A stretch of DNA of 64,000 bases from Polynucleobacter sp. AP-Latsch-80-C2 (GCF_018882185.1 NZ_JACVOY010000005.1:146769-210768), one strand, 5' to 3'; shown: positions 41,097 through 54,620, counted from the stretch's first letter. Numbers and translations: made by a program. The notes: a model not told the origin generated them from the letters alone.

Positions 41097-41981
41097 TTAG
41101 GCAGTTGCCTTAGAGGCAGCAGCTACTTGAGCAGCAACTTCAGCCGCAAAGTCGTCTTGACGCTTCTCAATGCCCTCACCTACAACAAACATGGTGAAAC
41201 CCTTGATTGTTGTATTTGCAGCTTTGAGCATTTGCTCAACGGTTTGCTTGTCGTTTTTAACGAAAGTTTGGTTCAACAAAGAAACTTCTTTGAGGTACTT
41301 CTGAATCGAACCTTCAACCATCTTTTCAACGATTTCTGGTGGTTTTCCAGATTCAGCAGCTTTTTGAACAGCAACGCTTCGCTCAATCGCAATGGATTCA
41401 GCAGGAACGTCAGCCATCGACAGAGCAACTGGCTTCATAGCGGCAATGTGCATTGCTACGTCTTTAGCTGCAGTCTCATCACCTTCAAACTCAACCATCA
41501 CGCCAATACGAGTACCGTGTAGGTAAGAAACCAATTTGCTGCTATCAGCAAAACGCTTGAAGCGACGCGGCATGATGTTTTCGCCGATCTTACCGATCAA
41601 TGCGCTACGAACAGCATCAACCGTGGAATCACCCATCGGCAATGCCAACAAAGCCGCTACGTCAGCTGGGTTCTTTTCAGCAACCAACTTGACGCATTCG
41701 TTTGTGAATGCCAAGAAATCATCATTTTTAGAAACGAAGTCAGTCTCGCAGTTCACTTCCAACAAAGCACCAGTAGCGCCATTGATAAATGAAACAACAA
41801 TACCTTCAGCAGTCACACGTGAAGCAGCTTTACCAGCTTTGCTACCAAGCTTTACACGCAGAATTTCTTCTGCACGAGCCATATCACCATCAGCTTCAGT
41901 TAAAGCCTTTTTGCACTCCATCATCGGAGCATCAGTTTTGGCGCGTAACTCGCCAACCATTGCAGCGGTAATAGCGGCCAT
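41097..41981 (-). CDS. tsf: elongation factor Ts
   Basis: A 294-residue nucleotide-exchange factor for EF-Tu. It has an N-terminal UBA-like domain with [30 protein letters not shown], the core segment [17 protein letters not shown] and [11 protein letters not shown]. Its ATG shares one base with the rpsB stop (TAATG), closer than the spaced rpsB-tsf junction of Escherichia coli, implying translational coupling. Confidence 0.98.
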   Translation of the reverse strand: MAAITAAMVGELRAKTDAPMMECKKALTEADGDMARAEEILRVKLGSKAGKAASRVTAEGIVVSFINGATGALLEVNCETDFVSKNDDFLAFTNECVKLVAEKNPADVAALLALPMGDSTVDAVRSALIGKIGENIMPRRFKRFADSSKLVSYLHGTRIGVMVEFEGDETAAKDVAMHIAAMKPVALSMADVPAESIAIERSVAVQKAAESGKPPEIVEKMVEGSIQKYLKEVSLLNQTFVKNDKQTVEQMLKAANTTIKGFTMFVVGEGIEKRQDDFAAEVAAQVAAASKATA

Positions 41982-42730
41982 TATTCAGCTTTCCCTTCTT
42001 CAACAAACTCTTCTTCACCTTCTTTAACTGCTGTCAGGATTTCTTGAACAGAGTTTGCTTTACCTTCGAGGATTGCATCAGCAATTCCACGGGCGTAGAG
42101 CAATACAGCTTTGCTTGAGTCATCGTTACCAGGAATGATGTAATCAACACCTTCTGGTGAGTGGTTGGTATCTACAACAGCGATTACTGGAATACCAAGC
42201 TTGTTAGCTTCAGTAATAGCAATCTTGTGATAGCCAACGTCCACTACGAAAATCGCATCAGGAACACCATTCAAATCTTGAATGCCGCCAAGTGCTTTTT
42301 GCAACTTGTCGAGATCACGATCATTAGTCAAAGCTTCTTTCTTAGAAAGCTTGTCCCAGTCGCCAGCTTCTTTAGCAACTGCCATGTCTTTCAAACGCTT
42401 GAGGGAACCTTTAACAGTTTTGAAGTTGGTGAGTGTGCCACCCAACCAACGGCTGTCGATATAAGGCATACCAGCGCGGGCTGCTTCTTCAGCAATGATC
42501 TCGCGTGATTGACGCTTAGTTCCTACAAATAAAATCGTGCCACGATTAGCAGCAACTTGCTTTGCAAATTTCAGAGAATCCTGAAACATTGGCAATGTTT
42601 TTTCCAAGTTGATGATGTGGATCTTATTGCGATGACCGAAAATATATGGGGCCATCTTTGGCGACCAGAAGCGCGTTTGGTGACCAAAATGGCAACCGGC
42701 TTCCAGCATTTGACGCATCGTTACTGACAT
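41981..42730 (-). CDS. rpsB: 30S ribosomal protein S2
   Basis: A 249-residue S2 protein. The start [22 protein letters not shown] is conserved, and TAGGAGAAG lies just upstream of the ATG at 42730, so I reject an in-frame ATG at 42802. IYSxx-like [23 protein letters not shown] and [14 protein letters not shown] are S2 signatures. The acidic C-terminal tail ([14 protein letters not shown]) is typical. Upstream lies about 270 bases of divergent spacer shared with map. Confidence 0.98.
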   Translation of the reverse strand: MSVTMRQMLEAGCHFGHQTRFWSPKMAPYIFGHRNKIHIINLEKTLPMFQDSLKFAKQVAANRGTILFVGTKRQSREIIAEEAARAGMPYIDSRWLGGTLTNFKTVKGSLKRLKDMAVAKEAGDWDKLSKKEALTNDRDLDKLQKALGGIQDLNGVPDAIFVVDVGYHKIAITEANKLGIPVIAVVDTNHSPEGVDYIIPGNDDSSKAVLLYARGIADAILEGKANSVQEILTAVKEGEEEFVEEGKAE

Positions 42731-42839
42731 AACTTCTCCTAAGGGTTTAGTTCTAAGATTGAGTCCTAGCTGCGCTAAAAAACGCCACCCTGGAAGGCTC
42801 AACCCGCGATTTCAAGTCCAAAATAGACCCGAGACCAAA

Positions 42840-42845
42840 ATTATA
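42840..42845 (-). promoter_or_regulatory. -10 element of a probable rpsB promoter
   Basis: A perfect TATAAT on the minus strand, about 110 bases before the rpsB ATG. No good -35 is seen at standard spacing. The resulting leader of roughly 100 bases would be long enough for S2 autoregulation, which is known for some bacteria, but I could not identify a specific leader fold. Confidence 0.4.
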
Positions 42846-42938
42846 GCTTAAATATCAAGGGTCTAGCTAGCTCTACCCCCATCTGGACTGGAGCTCTGGA
42901 CCCCTAAATCACCGTTATAAGCATCAGAAATGCACTTA

Positions 42939-42966
42939 TTGCCTAAATTTTAAGCAGATTAGGCAA
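42939..42966. repeat. 8-bp perfect inverted repeat between rpsB and map
   Basis: TTGCCTAA (42939-42946) and TTAGGCAA (42959-42966) form an exact dyad with a 12-base spacer, 34 bases before the map ATG. The half-site centre distance of 20 bases, two helical turns, would suit a dimeric regulator, but no known consensus is recognised. Confidence 0.4.
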
Positions 42967-42999
42967 GCTAAAACTCCCCAAGTCGTTGATAATCAAGGC

Positions 43000-43836
43000 A
43001 TGAATAGTGTATTTACTGCCGAAAAAGACATCCTTGGGATGCGAGAAGCTGGTCGCCTAGCCAGTGAAGTTTTAGACCATGTCACTCCATTTGTTAAAGC
43101 TGGAGTGAGCACTAGCGAGCTAGATCGCATCTGCCATGAATACATGCGCGATGTCCAAAAGACCATCCCTGCCCCATTGAACTATCAACCTCCAGGCTAT
43201 CCACCCTTTCCTGCTTCAATCTGCACCTCAGTCAATGATGTGATCTGTCATGGCATTCCTGGTCAAAAGATTTTAAAAACTGGTGATGTGGTGAATTTAG
43301 ATATCACCGTCATCACACCAGATGGCTATTACGGAGATACCAGCCGGATGTTTATGGTGGGTGATGTATCTGTGTTGGCTAAACGTCTTACTCAAATTAC
43401 TTTTGAATGCTTGTGGCTTGGCATTGCCCAAGTAAAGCCAGGTGCCTCACTTGGTGATATTGGTCATGTCATCCAAACCCATGCTGAAAATGCTGGCTAC
43501 TCCATTGTTCGTGAATATTGCGGACATGGCATCGGCAAGGTGTTTCATCAAGACCCCCAAATTCTGCATTACGGTCGCCCTGGCACCGGAGAAAAATTAG
43601 TAGCAGGTATGACATTCACGATTGAACCGATGATCAATGCTGGGCGCCGTGAAATTCGCACAATGCCAGATCAGTGGACTGTTAAAACAAAAGACCGCAG
43701 CCTATCTGCGCAATGGGAACACACCCTACTAGTTACAGCTACTGGTGTTGAAGTACTCACTTGGTCTGAGGGCAGTAATCCTCCGCCCGAGTGCGTTAAA
43801 GGCCTCTCCTTCAGACCAACACTAGCAAGCGCTTAA
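43000..43836 (+). CDS. map: methionine aminopeptidase, type I
   Basis: A 278-residue metalloenzyme that removes the initiator methionine. Metal ligands are expected in [22 protein letters not shown] (two Asp), [12 protein letters not shown] (His), TFTIEPMI (Glu) and [10 protein letters not shown] (Glu). In most bacteria map lies beside rpsB and glnD, and here it precedes glnD by four bases. It would also process Anbu and choloylglycine-hydrolase-family proteins with a nucleophile at residue 2. Confidence 0.97.
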   Translation: MNSVFTAEKDILGMREAGRLASEVLDHVTPFVKAGVSTSELDRICHEYMRDVQKTIPAPLNYQPPGYPPFPASICTSVNDVICHGIPGQKILKTGDVVNLDITVITPDGYYGDTSRMFMVGDVSVLAKRLTQITFECLWLGIAQVKPGASLGDIGHVIQTHAENAGYSIVREYCGHGIGKVFHQDPQILHYGRPGTGEKLVAGMTFTIEPMINAGRREIRTMPDQWTVKTKDRSLSAQWEHTLLVTATGVEVLTWSEGSNPPPECVKGLSFRPTLASA

Positions 43837-43840
43837 ATTC

Positions 43841-46438
43841 ATGAGCAAGTCTCAGGCAGAAAATAAAATCACTGATGCCGCGGGACTGCGTGCAGCCCGA
43901 GAGATTGCCTACGCTGAGTTTCGAAAAACCCAAGGCGTTGGCAAACTCACCAAGCAACTGAGCAAATTAAGCGATGAGCTACTCAGTAATTTATGTAATC
44001 ACTACGGATTAAATAGTGAAGCAACCTTAGTGGCTGTCGGTGGATTTGGCAGAGGCGCTTTATTTCCATACTCTGATATCGATATCCTGATATTGCTACC
44101 TGCAGATGACAAACTCATTGAGTCCTTATCCAAAAAAGTTGAACAATTTGTTGCTAGTTGTTGGGATACTGGCTTAGAAATTGGCTCTTCAGTAAGAACA
44201 GTGGCTGAATGTATTTCTGAAGCCGATCAAGACATTACTGTTCGCACCTCCCTTTTGGAGTCGCGCCTCATTTGCGGCAAGAAACAACTCTTTAAAGATT
44301 TTGCAAAAGCGTTTGAATCCTCACTGGATCCAAGAAGCTTTTTTCAAGCAAAGCAAGCTGAGCAAATCCAGCGTCATTACAAATATCAAGACACTCCCTA
44401 CTCACTTGAGCCAAACTGCAAAGAAAGTCCAGGTGGCCTACGCGATTTACAGGTTATTTCTTGGGTAAGTAAGGCCGCTCTACTTGGCAAAACATTCAAA
44501 GATTTAAACCAAGCTGGCTTAGTAACCCAGCGTGAGTTAACTGAACTCAATCGGAACCAGCGTTTTTTAGAAACACTGCGCGCTAATTTACATTTACTAG
44601 CTGGACGCAGACAGGATGTTCTTGCATTCGATCTACAGGCAGCACTAGCAGCGTCGATGGGCGTTAAGGAAGAAAATTCCCGCGAAGCCAGCGAAGCCAT
44701 CATGCGTCGCTATTACTGGGCTGCTAAAGCAGTGACCCAGCTAAACGATGTTCTACTTCAAAATATTGAAGCCCTGCTCTTTCCACAAGAATCTAAGACA
44801 ACTCACCCTATTCCTGGGGAAGGTAATGAATGCTTTATCGAAAGACAGGGCGTTTTAGATATCACGGATCCTCAACTCTATCAAAAGCATCCTGAAAAAA
44901 TTCTGCGAACCTTTTTAGTATTCGCTCAAACTTCAAACGTTAAAAGCCTCTCTGCAACTATTTTTAGAGCGCTATATAACGCTCGTCAAAAAATGGATAG
45001 CAAGTGGCGCGCCAACCCCATCAATCGCTCACTCTTTATCGAGATACTGAAACAACCCGAAGGCGTCAGCCGCGCATTTCAGCTCATGAACCGCAGCAGC
45101 GTTCTAGGTCGCTACCTTCCTGCTTTCAGAAAAATTGTTGGGCAAATGCAGCATGACTTATTCCATGTATACACGGTTGATCAACATATCTTGATGGTCC
45201 TGAGAAACGTACGTCGCTTTATGGTGGTTGAACATACACATGAGTTCCCTTTCTGTAGCCGCTTAATCGCCCACTTTGAAAAACCTTGGTTACTTGTGAT
45301 TGCGGCGCTCTTTCATGACATTGCCAAAGGCCGTGGCGGCGATCATTCGCAACTGGGCAGAGCAGACATGCGCAAGTTTGCTAAAGAGCATGGTCTCGAT
45401 AAGAAAGACACCGAATTATTAGTCTGGTTAGTGGCTGAGCATCTCTATATGAGTCAGGTAGCACAAAAACAAGATATCACCGACCCTGATGTTGTCAGAG
45501 CATTTGCCAAAAAAGTGGGTGATGAACGTCACTTAACTGCCCTCTACTTATTAACAGTTGCCGATGTTCGAGGCACCAGCCCTAAAGTGTGGAATGCCTG
45601 GAAAGGAAAGCTTTTAGAGGACTTATACCGTGCAACCCTGAGAGTCTTGGGTGGCGCTAAACCAGATGCCTCTTCAGAGTTAGCTCAACATCAAGAAGAA
45701 TCTCGTACAAAATTACGTCTCTACGGCATCAACGATGAGTCCTATGAGGAGCTCTGGAAACAACTCGATGTAGCCTTCTTCTTAAGGCAGGATTCATCAG
45801 ACATTGCCTGGCTTACACGCCACCTCTATAACAAGGTTGATAGCGATCAACCCATCGTTAGAGCAAGACTATCGCCTATTGGCGAAGGTCTACAAGTTGC
45901 CGTATATGTAAAAGACCAAGAAGATCTCTTTGCCCGAATCTGCGCCTACTTCGAAAGACATGGCTTCTCAATTTGGGATGCGCGTATTCACACCACTCGT
46001 CATGGCTACGCTTTGGATACCTTCCAAATCTCAGGAAGCAATCTCGTAGATGAAGGTGGAAGCTATCGCGATATTATTCAATTGGTCGAGTTTGAATTAA
46101 CAGCAGCCTTGACTAACACCGAACCCCTTCCCAATCCAAGCATGGGGCGCTTATCTAGACAGTCGCGTACATTCCCGATTCAGCCCCGTGTTCATATGGT
46201 TCCAGATGATCGGGGCAGATATTACACACTGGCCTTATCTGCCAGTGACCGCACAGGTTTGCTTTACACCATCTCCAGAGTGCTAGCAAAGCATCAAGTT
46301 TCTATTCACACAGCCAGAATCAATACTTTAGGCGAAAGAGTGGAAGACGTCCTTTTATTGGATGCTATGAACTTGAGCAAGAATCCAAAGTTACAGATTC
46401 AGCTGGAGACCGAACTGCTTGAGGTTTTGGGGGCTTGA
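43841..46438 (+). CDS. glnD: PII uridylyltransferase / uridylyl-removing enzyme
   Basis: An 865-residue bifunctional glutamine sensor that uridylylates PII proteins when nitrogen is scarce and removes the group when glutamine is plentiful. The nucleotidyltransferase site is GGFGRG (residues 67-72) with Asp79 and Asp81. The HD hydrolase motif is His492-Asp493 in [14 protein letters not shown]. Two ACT domains occupy about residues 680-865. All domains are intact. It sits upstream of NtrB/NtrC control, which matters for the NtrC-like site elsewhere in this window. Confidence 0.97.
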   Translation: MSKSQAENKITDAAGLRAAREIAYAEFRKTQGVGKLTKQLSKLSDELLSNLCNHYGLNSEATLVAVGGFGRGALFPYSDIDILILLPADDKLIESLSKKVEQFVASCWDTGLEIGSSVRTVAECISEADQDITVRTSLLESRLICGKKQLFKDFAKAFESSLDPRSFFQAKQAEQIQRHYKYQDTPYSLEPNCKESPGGLRDLQVISWVSKAALLGKTFKDLNQAGLVTQRELTELNRNQRFLETLRANLHLLAGRRQDVLAFDLQAALAASMGVKEENSREASEAIMRRYYWAAKAVTQLNDVLLQNIEALLFPQESKTTHPIPGEGNECFIERQGVLDITDPQLYQKHPEKILRTFLVFAQTSNVKSLSATIFRALYNARQKMDSKWRANPINRSLFIEILKQPEGVSRAFQLMNRSSVLGRYLPAFRKIVGQMQHDLFHVYTVDQHILMVLRNVRRFMVVEHTHEFPFCSRLIAHFEKPWLLVIAALFHDIAKGRGGDHSQLGRADMRKFAKEHGLDKKDTELLVWLVAEHLYMSQVAQKQDITDPDVVRAFAKKVGDERHLTALYLLTVADVRGTSPKVWNAWKGKLLEDLYRATLRVLGGAKPDASSELAQHQEESRTKLRLYGINDESYEELWKQLDVAFFLRQDSSDIAWLTRHLYNKVDSDQPIVRARLSPIGEGLQVAVYVKDQEDLFARICAYFERHGFSIWDARIHTTRHGYALDTFQISGSNLVDEGGSYRDIIQLVEFELTAALTNTEPLPNPSMGRLSRQSRTFPIQPRVHMVPDDRGRYYTLALSASDRTGLLYTISRVLAKHQVSIHTARINTLGERVEDVLLLDAMNLSKNPKLQIQLETELLEVLGA

Positions 46439-46460
46439 GACTTTTAAAATCACCCAAATA

Positions 46461-46485
46461 AAAAACCACCCAAGGGTGGTTTTTT
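46461..46485. terminator. bidirectional terminator between glnD and DoxX genes
   Basis: AAAAACCACC (46461-46470), four-base loop, GGTGGTTTTT (46475-46484) plus an extra T. It lies 22 bases after the glnD stop and 25 bases beyond the convergent DoxX stop, and should work in both directions. Confidence 0.9.
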
Positions 46486-46509
46486 AATACAGCTAAAGTT
46501 GGGTTCTGA

Positions 46510-46920
46510 TTACGATTTGCTATTACGAGCATCCAAGCTGAATGCGCCGGAGCCAGATGAAGCCAATACTAACAAGCCGCCCAATATAGCAATATTCTTC
46601 ACGAATAGCAGTTGTGCAATAAATACGGCATCTTGAGGAGCTGCCCAGAATGGGTGACCAACTATGCTTGCACCCAAGGTAAAGATTGCCAAACCAACAG
46701 CAACAAAACGGGTTTTATAGCCGAGAATTAAAGCAACACTACCAAAAATTTCAATTGCGATTACAACCCAAACCAACAGCGTGAATGCTGGAAGGCCTAG
46801 TGACCGAAAATATCCCGTAGTACCCTCGATTTCCATTAACTTTTGGATGCCTGCTGGCAAAAATAAAGCGGCTATCGCAATTCGGCCAATTAAATTTAGT
46901 GTGCTTTGATACTTGGTCAT
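46510..46920 (-). CDS. DoxX family membrane protein
   Basis: A 136-residue, four-helix inner-membrane protein of the DoxX family. It has LIGRIAIAALFLPAGIQKLMEI at the N-terminus, the usual FLxxGxxKL-type signature, then YFRSLGLPAF and ILGYKTRFVAVGLAIF. Functions in the family are varied and poorly known, including quinone-linked oxidation and membrane complexes. It stands alone between the glnD terminator and ligA on the same strand as ligA, 55 bases downstream of it. Confidence 0.85.
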   Translation of the reverse strand: MTKYQSTLNLIGRIAIAALFLPAGIQKLMEIEGTTGYFRSLGLPAFTLLVWVVIAIEIFGSVALILGYKTRFVAVGLAIFTLGASIVGHPFWAAPQDAVFIAQLLFVKNIAILGGLLVLASSGSGAFSLDARNSKS

Positions 46921-46975
46921 TTTTTTCCTTATAAGGTTGTGGAGATATTTATATTTTGTATATCGTTTCTACATC

Positions 46976-49000
<2,025 letters not shown>

Positions 49001-50077
49001 CTAGCTAAAGAGTCTACTGGCAGTAGAAGAGCCAGAGCTGATGCCACTCTTCTCCAGATTGGCATAGAGCGCATCGAGATGTTGTCGAATGCTAATCACG
49101 GCAGCTTCAGACAAATTAATACCGCTGTCATCTACCAAGCGACCATGGACTGCCTGAGCAATTTCTACGCCTTCACCAAGCATTCTTTCAAAGGCACGCT
49201 CATCTTGAGCAACCAAAGGCACCTCAAGTAACAAAGTTAATTGAGTAACCGATCTATTGGGATCAAGTTCTGCGCTATTAAAAATGAGTGATCCATTACT
49301 GTAGTACTCATATTGCCTACCATTGCGTGCTAACTTAAATCCTCGTTGACGCATTAGCGCATCAAAATTTCCCCATGGGCAAGGTTCATCTAACAACACA
49401 TTGATACTCAACTGAATATCACTCTCTGCTGCCATGGCATCTAACTCTTTGGCGCTTTCCAACATAGTGCTGACGCTAGGCATGTCAATTTGCGAACCAA
49501 GCGTCTCAGCCAATGCTTGGGCTCGGGAGCAAAAATCAGACAGCTCCAATACGCCAATTGCGCCTCGACGGCTAGCCAACTGAATAGCCAACTGCAATTC
49601 TGAATAATCGGCTTCCGGAACCAAGACTTCCCAAGATTCAGCAGCATCTACATCTGCATTGAGACCTTCGCACATCCAGCGCGCACTCGCTTGAGCACCT
49701 AAATCAGTCCACGTATCGATCTCTTCTAATATTTCGGCGCCACTAATTGCTTGATCAAACCTCAAGGTGATTACACAATCGATACGAGGATCAATGGAAA
49801 ATTTTTCTGGAGTGGCATTAGCTTGTGAAAGTACTTCGCCAAAGTTTGGCTCAGAACGCTGAGCAGATTCTGACTCTGCAAAACCCTGTCCAAAACTAGG
49901 TTCTCGAGAAAATCGATCTTCACCTGAAAAGTCGCGCTGCTCACGTGCTTTTTTACGAGTGTAGGCATGTTTAATATTGAGGATGGCGACTGATATCAAT
50001 ATCAGCACGCCAATAACAGCCAAAGCAAACTGCAAATCAGACAAACCCAACGTCGTCATGATTTGTTCTACATCCAC
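49001..50077 (-). CDS. zipA: ZipA-like cell-division protein
   Basis: A 358-residue protein with one N-terminal membrane anchor (about residues 17-34), a basic then Glu/Ser-rich linker (residues 40-95), and a C-terminal ZipA FtsZ-binding-like domain (from about 215, including CPWGNFDALMRQRGFKLARNGRQYEYYSNG). ZipA tethers FtsZ to the membrane. The sequence is much diverged from the gammaproteobacterial protein, and the call rests partly on the conserved position between smc and ligA. An in-frame ATG at residue 7 is an alternative start. Confidence 0.8.
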   Translation of the reverse strand: MDVEQIMTTLGLSDLQFALAVIGVLILISVAILNIKHAYTRKKAREQRDFSGEDRFSREPSFGQGFAESESAQRSEPNFGEVLSQANATPEKFSIDPRIDCVITLRFDQAISGAEILEEIDTWTDLGAQASARWMCEGLNADVDAAESWEVLVPEADYSELQLAIQLASRRGAIGVLELSDFCSRAQALAETLGSQIDMPSVSTMLESAKELDAMAAESDIQLSINVLLDEPCPWGNFDALMRQRGFKLARNGRQYEYYSNGSLIFNSAELDPNRSVTQLTLLLEVPLVAQDERAFERMLGEGVEIAQAVHGRLVDDSGINLSEAAVISIRQHLDALYANLEKSGISSGSSTASRLFS

Positions 50078-53000
50078 TTAAGCAGCCTCCACCATCGACA
50101 CTGCTGAGGAGATATCTACCGCAACAATGCGAGATACACCCTGCTCTTGCATGGTGACACCAATTAACTGATGGGCGATTTCCATAGTGATCTTGTTATG
50201 TGAAATAAAGACAAACTGGGTCTTATCTGACATTTTGGCAACCATCTTGGCATAGCGCAAGGTATTTGCATCATCCAATGGTGCATCCACCTCATCGAGT
50301 AAACAGAAAGGCGCAGGATTCAAGAGGAAGAGTGAGAACACTAAAGCAATAGCAGTCAGGGCTTTTTCACCGCCAGATAACAAGTAAATACTGCTGTTTT
50401 TCTTGCCAGGAGGCTGAGCCATTACCTGTACACCTGCATCCAAGATTTCTTCTCCAGTCATCACCAGCTCAGCATGACCACCACCAAAGAGTTCTGGGAA
50501 GAGTTTGCCAAAGTGGGTATTTACTTGATCGAATGTACCTTGTAATAGATCACGGGTCTCTGCATCAATTTTGGCAATCGCATCTGTTAGGGTTTGCATT
50601 GCTTCATTCAAGTCAGCAGATTGGGCATCCAAGAATTGTTTACGCTCACGAGAGCTTGATAACTCATCGAGGGCAGCCATGTTTACAGGGCCAAGTGATT
50701 GAATCTCGGTATTTAGGCGATTCACCTCAGTTTGTAAAGCGCCGACCTTCAGATCAGGACTGAAATTAGCTTCCAAAGCTGTTAAGTCAGCTTCGGCATC
50801 TGATAACAAGGTCGCAAATTGTTCAAAATTAAGACGAGCGGCTTGTTCGCGCAACTGCAAGTCCACCACCTTGTCACGCATTGGTTGCAAACTACGCTCT
50901 ACTTGCATGCGTGCTTCATCAGCCTCACGCAATTGATGCAATAAGGCATCTTGCTCAGTACGAGCATTAGCTAGCGCTGCTTCACGCGCACTGCGTGCCA
51001 ACAGCAACCCCTGCAACTTATCCTGCGCTTCTTCATCGCTCAAGACTTCTAATTCTTGAGTCGCTGCATCATGTTTATCTTGAATTTCCATGATTTGAGT
51101 ACGCGCGGTACTTTGGTCACGTTGCAAATCAGCAATCCGTTGTTGTAATGAGCGAGTTGCAAATGCAGCTTCTTGCGCAGCCATCTCGGCAGCACGCAAT
51201 GACTCGCGCAAACGATCGCGCTCTTGAGTAGAAAGCTCTAGCTTTTCTTGGGCAACGCTTAATGCCTCTTGCAATCCCTGCTTGGAACCTTCAGATTCCA
51301 ATAGCTCAGCAGCAGATTGCTCCTGAGTAATATTTAACTGCTCCATTTGTTGGCGCAGTTCACTCATTTCATTCTCAATTTGTGCGGCACGAGTACTGTA
51401 CTGCTCTTCAGCTTGAGTCAGTTGCATTCTTTCAACTTCAAAGCCATGCGCTTCTTGAACAGCATGCTCTGCATTGATACGCGCTTGCTCAGCCGCTTGA
51501 TGAGCAGCCTGGTAATTGGAAACACATTGGTCTAATTCGCCTTTGAGTTCGCTTTGCATGAGCTGTTGGGCGCGCAATTGCTTTTCAAGACTTTCCATCT
51601 CTTGCGCACGAGCCAACATACCGGCTTGCTCAGAATCGGCAGCATAAAGTTGCACACTAACTCTGCTAACCAGATGGCCTTCTTGAGTTACAAACGCGCC
51701 ACCTGCTGGTAATTTTTCACGGCGATGCAATGCATCCTCAAGGCTATTGGCAATATAAATATTGTCTAACCACTCTTGCAATACTGAAGTCAGTCGTGGT
51801 GCGCCAGCACTTTGCACACGTGTTAACAATGGAACAAAATCAGCAGGTACAGTGGTATGCGCCGGAGTAATGTCTTCAGTTAACAAAATCGCTAAACGGC
51901 TTGGGGGTGCATCGTTCGCTAAGACCAAAGTCTCTTGCACGCTCTTTGCAGTAACCGCTGCCAAACGCTCGCGCAATACAGATTCCAAAGCAGCCTCCCA
52001 GCCACTTTCAACTTTGATTTCTTGCCAAAGACGCTTACTCTCTTTGAGGCCCTTGCTCTCAAGCCAAGGCCCAATTTTTCCCTGTGCCTGAACGCTAGCC
52101 TGCAAGGCCGTAAGGGCAGTTAACTTCGCCTCCGTTTGAGCCAGATCTTGATTGGCGCTTTGAATATTTTGTTGGGCAGTATTTCTGGCTTCGTCGGCTG
52201 CAGGCACACGTTGTTGTGTCTCTTGTGCCCGCTGTCTAGATTCTTCAACTTTACGCTGCGCCATTGCATGACGATCTATCGCCATTTGCAATGCTTCTGC
52301 ATCCGGCCTACGCATTCCATCTAACTCACTCGTTAAACGCGCTTCGCGCCCTTTTAACTCATCAGACTGTGAACTCATTGCACGCATCCGCTCGCCCAAA
52401 CTGGCTAAGCGCTGCTCAATACTAGCCAAACTATCACGCGCCGCATTCAATGCGCTGGCGGATTGTTGATACTCATCGTCACGACCTGGCATTTGATCCA
52501 TCAAGCTACCTAGATCCGCCAATAGCGTTTGCTCTTTTTCTGAAGCCAAACTTAATTCGTGTTCGGCTGTACGCTGCGCTTGTGCTGCATCTGCTTCTTG
52601 CACCGTCCAGCGTTGCAGCTGGGCTTGTAAATCTTGTACTTGCTGCTGTAAACGTTGACGCGCTTCTTGCACATAATGAATCTGCGACTCAACCTGACTG
52701 ACATCAGAATTGGTTTGGTACAGATCGCCTTGTGCTTGAGAGACCTTGTCTTGCAATGCGTACTGCTGGGTACGCATTGTTTCTAGCTCAGCTTCAGCAT
52801 GACGCAACTTAGCGGTCTGCTCTTCAAGCCCTACTTGCGTATCGCGAATACCGTTGGCATGACGCTCTTGTTCTTTGCCAGCTTCGGTTTGGCGAACAAA
52901 CCACAACAATTGTTGCTGTGACTTCATCTGAGCAGATAACTCAGCATGACGCTCAGCTACTGTTGCTTGTTTTTCTAAACGGGTGAGCTGTTGATCCAAC

Positions 53001-53599
53001 TCGCGCAAAATATCTTCAACACGCGTTAAATTCTCTACAGTGTCTTCTAAGCGTGATGCAGTTTCTTTGCGACGCTCCTTATATTTAGAAACACCAGCTG
53101 CTTCTTCCAAGAAAACACGCAACTCTTCTGGCTTCGCTTCCAAAATACGATTGATAGTGCCTTGACCAATAATGGCGTAGCCTCTTGGCCCCATACCAGT
53201 ACCCAAGAAAATATCTTGAATATCTTTACGACGCACTACTTGGTTATTGACGTAATAACTAGAATTACCGTCACGCGTTAAAACGCGTTTAATCCCTAGC
53301 TCGGTAAATGCACTCCACTGACCTTGAGCACGCCCTTCTGAATTATCAAAAATAAGTTCCACGCTGGCACGGCCAGACGGTTTACGCAATCCAGAGCCGT
53401 TAAAAATAACGTCCTGCATAGATTCACCGCGCAGCTCACTAGCGCGAGATTCGCCTAAAACCCAACGTACGGCGTCAATGATGTTTGACTTTCCGCAACC
53501 ATTGGGGCCAACGACGCCAATTAATTGGCCAGGCAATTCAAAATGGGTTGGGTCAACGAAAGACTTAAAGCCGGAAAGTTTGATGGATTTCAGTTGCAC
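50078..53599 (-). CDS. smc: chromosome segregation protein SMC
   Basis: A 1173-residue condensin ATPase. The N-terminal Walker A is GPNGCGKSN at residues 31-39. Long coiled coils rich in Gln, Glu and Ala run from about 170 to 505 and 680 to 1010, separated by a hinge (about 515-665, GKIGPWLESKGLKESKR onward). The C-terminal head has the ABC signature LLSGGEKALTAIAL and Walker B DEVDAPLDDANT. Full length. No scpA or scpB gene lies in the window. Confidence 0.97.
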   Translation of the reverse strand: MQLKSIKLSGFKSFVDPTHFELPGQLIGVVGPNGCGKSNIIDAVRWVLGESRASELRGESMQDVIFNGSGLRKPSGRASVELIFDNSEGRAQGQWSAFTELGIKRVLTRDGNSSYYVNNQVVRRKDIQDIFLGTGMGPRGYAIIGQGTINRILEAKPEELRVFLEEAAGVSKYKERRKETASRLEDTVENLTRVEDILRELDQQLTRLEKQATVAERHAELSAQMKSQQQLLWFVRQTEAGKEQERHANGIRDTQVGLEEQTAKLRHAEAELETMRTQQYALQDKVSQAQGDLYQTNSDVSQVESQIHYVQEARQRLQQQVQDLQAQLQRWTVQEADAAQAQRTAEHELSLASEKEQTLLADLGSLMDQMPGRDDEYQQSASALNAARDSLASIEQRLASLGERMRAMSSQSDELKGREARLTSELDGMRRPDAEALQMAIDRHAMAQRKVEESRQRAQETQQRVPAADEARNTAQQNIQSANQDLAQTEAKLTALTALQASVQAQGKIGPWLESKGLKESKRLWQEIKVESGWEAALESVLRERLAAVTAKSVQETLVLANDAPPSRLAILLTEDITPAHTTVPADFVPLLTRVQSAGAPRLTSVLQEWLDNIYIANSLEDALHRREKLPAGGAFVTQEGHLVSRVSVQLYAADSEQAGMLARAQEMESLEKQLRAQQLMQSELKGELDQCVSNYQAAHQAAEQARINAEHAVQEAHGFEVERMQLTQAEEQYSTRAAQIENEMSELRQQMEQLNITQEQSAAELLESEGSKQGLQEALSVAQEKLELSTQERDRLRESLRAAEMAAQEAAFATRSLQQRIADLQRDQSTARTQIMEIQDKHDAATQELEVLSDEEAQDKLQGLLLARSAREAALANARTEQDALLHQLREADEARMQVERSLQPMRDKVVDLQLREQAARLNFEQFATLLSDAEADLTALEANFSPDLKVGALQTEVNRLNTEIQSLGPVNMAALDELSSSRERKQFLDAQSADLNEAMQTLTDAIAKIDAETRDLLQGTFDQVNTHFGKLFPELFGGGHAELVMTGEEILDAGVQVMAQPPGKKNSSIYLLSGGEKALTAIALVFSLFLLNPAPFCLLDEVDAPLDDANTLRYAKMVAKMSDKTQFVFISHNKITMEIAHQLIGVTMQEQGVSRIVAVDISSAVSMVEAA

Positions 53600-53687
53600 G
53601 GCGTACTTTGCAGGGAAAAAAGAGGTTCAAATAAAGGGGATAAAAACTAAAGCTAAAGTGGGAAGATGATAGCAAGCTTGGAGCTCC

Positions 53688-53717
53688 TTACACGCGTTTT
53701 TTCCCCATCGATATAAT
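53688..53717 (+). promoter_or_regulatory. probable sigma-70 promoter of dapD
   Basis: TTACAC (53688-53693) and a perfect TATAAT (53712-53717) are separated by 18 bases on the plus strand. Transcription would start near 53724, about 50 bases before the dapD ATG at 53775. Confidence 0.55.
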
Positions 53718-53774
53718 GATAAATCTACATTCCGGGCCAAAATCCCTTAACAATCTGATAGTTAACTAAAAAGC

Positions 53775-54602
53775 ATGAGCCAATCACCACAAAGCATCAT
53801 CGAACAAGCCTGGGAAAACCGCGCTAACCTCTCCCCTGAAAGCGCCCCAGCAGACATCCGCAGTGCTGTTAACGCTGTCTTAGAGGGTCTAAATGACGGC
53901 AGTATTCGCGTTGCTGAGCGCCGTAGCGTAGGGCAGTGGGAAGTAAATCAATGGGTTAAGAAGGCTGTTTTGCTCTCTTTCCGCCTAGAAGACAACAAAC
54001 CCATGGCAGCCGGTGGTTACACCCAGTTCTATGACAAGGTCCCTAGCAAATTTGAGAACTACACTGCGGCAGACTTTGCGGCAGGCGGTTTTAGGGTTGT
54101 ACCCCCTGCAATGGCCCGCCGCGGCTCATTTATCGGTAAAAATGCTGTTTTAATGCCTTCCTACGTCAATATTGGCGCTTATGTGGGTGAAGGCAGTATG
54201 GTAGACACCTGGGCTACCGTTGGTTCATGCGCGCAAATTGGTAAAAACGTTCATCTTTCTGGTGGCGTTGGTATTGGTGGGGTTTTGGAGCCAATTCAAG
54301 CTGGTCCAGTCATCATTGAGGACAACTGCTTCATTGGCGCGCGTTCAGAGGTTGTTGAAGGCGTCATTATCGAAGAAAACGCTGTTCTTTCCATGGGTGT
54401 CTATATTGGTCAAAGCACCAAGATTTATGACCGTGAAACTGGCGAAGTGCACTATGGTCGCGTTCCTGCTGGATCGGTTGTGGTTCCAGGATCCCTACCC
54501 TCAGCTTGCGGTAAGTACAGTCTGTATGCTGCTGTGATCGTGAAGAAAGTAGATGCCCAGACCAGAGCAAAAACAGCCATTAACGAATTACTTCGCGACT
54601 AA
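53775..54602 (+). CDS. dapD: tetrahydrodipicolinate N-succinyltransferase
   Basis: A 275-residue trimeric beta-helix enzyme of the succinylase branch of lysine/diaminopimelate synthesis. After an N-terminal helical domain comes [35 protein letters not shown] [12 protein letters not shown], and the hexapeptide coil ending at [19 protein letters not shown]. It precedes dapE by 18 bases; no dapC gene is seen between them. Confidence 0.97.
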   Translation: MSQSPQSIIEQAWENRANLSPESAPADIRSAVNAVLEGLNDGSIRVAERRSVGQWEVNQWVKKAVLLSFRLEDNKPMAAGGYTQFYDKVPSKFENYTAADFAAGGFRVVPPAMARRGSFIGKNAVLMPSYVNIGAYVGEGSMVDTWATVGSCAQIGKNVHLSGGVGIGGVLEPIQAGPVIIEDNCFIGARSEVVEGVIIEENAVLSMGVYIGQSTKIYDRETGEVHYGRVPAGSVVVPGSLPSACGKYSLYAAVIVKKVDAQTRAKTAINELLRD

Positions 54603-54620
54603 TTGGAATAAAAAGATCTT

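Noticed and set aside
41536..42027. 163-residue plus-strand frame antisense to tsf
   Set aside because: Overlaps the highly conserved tsf coding region; codon bias artefact.
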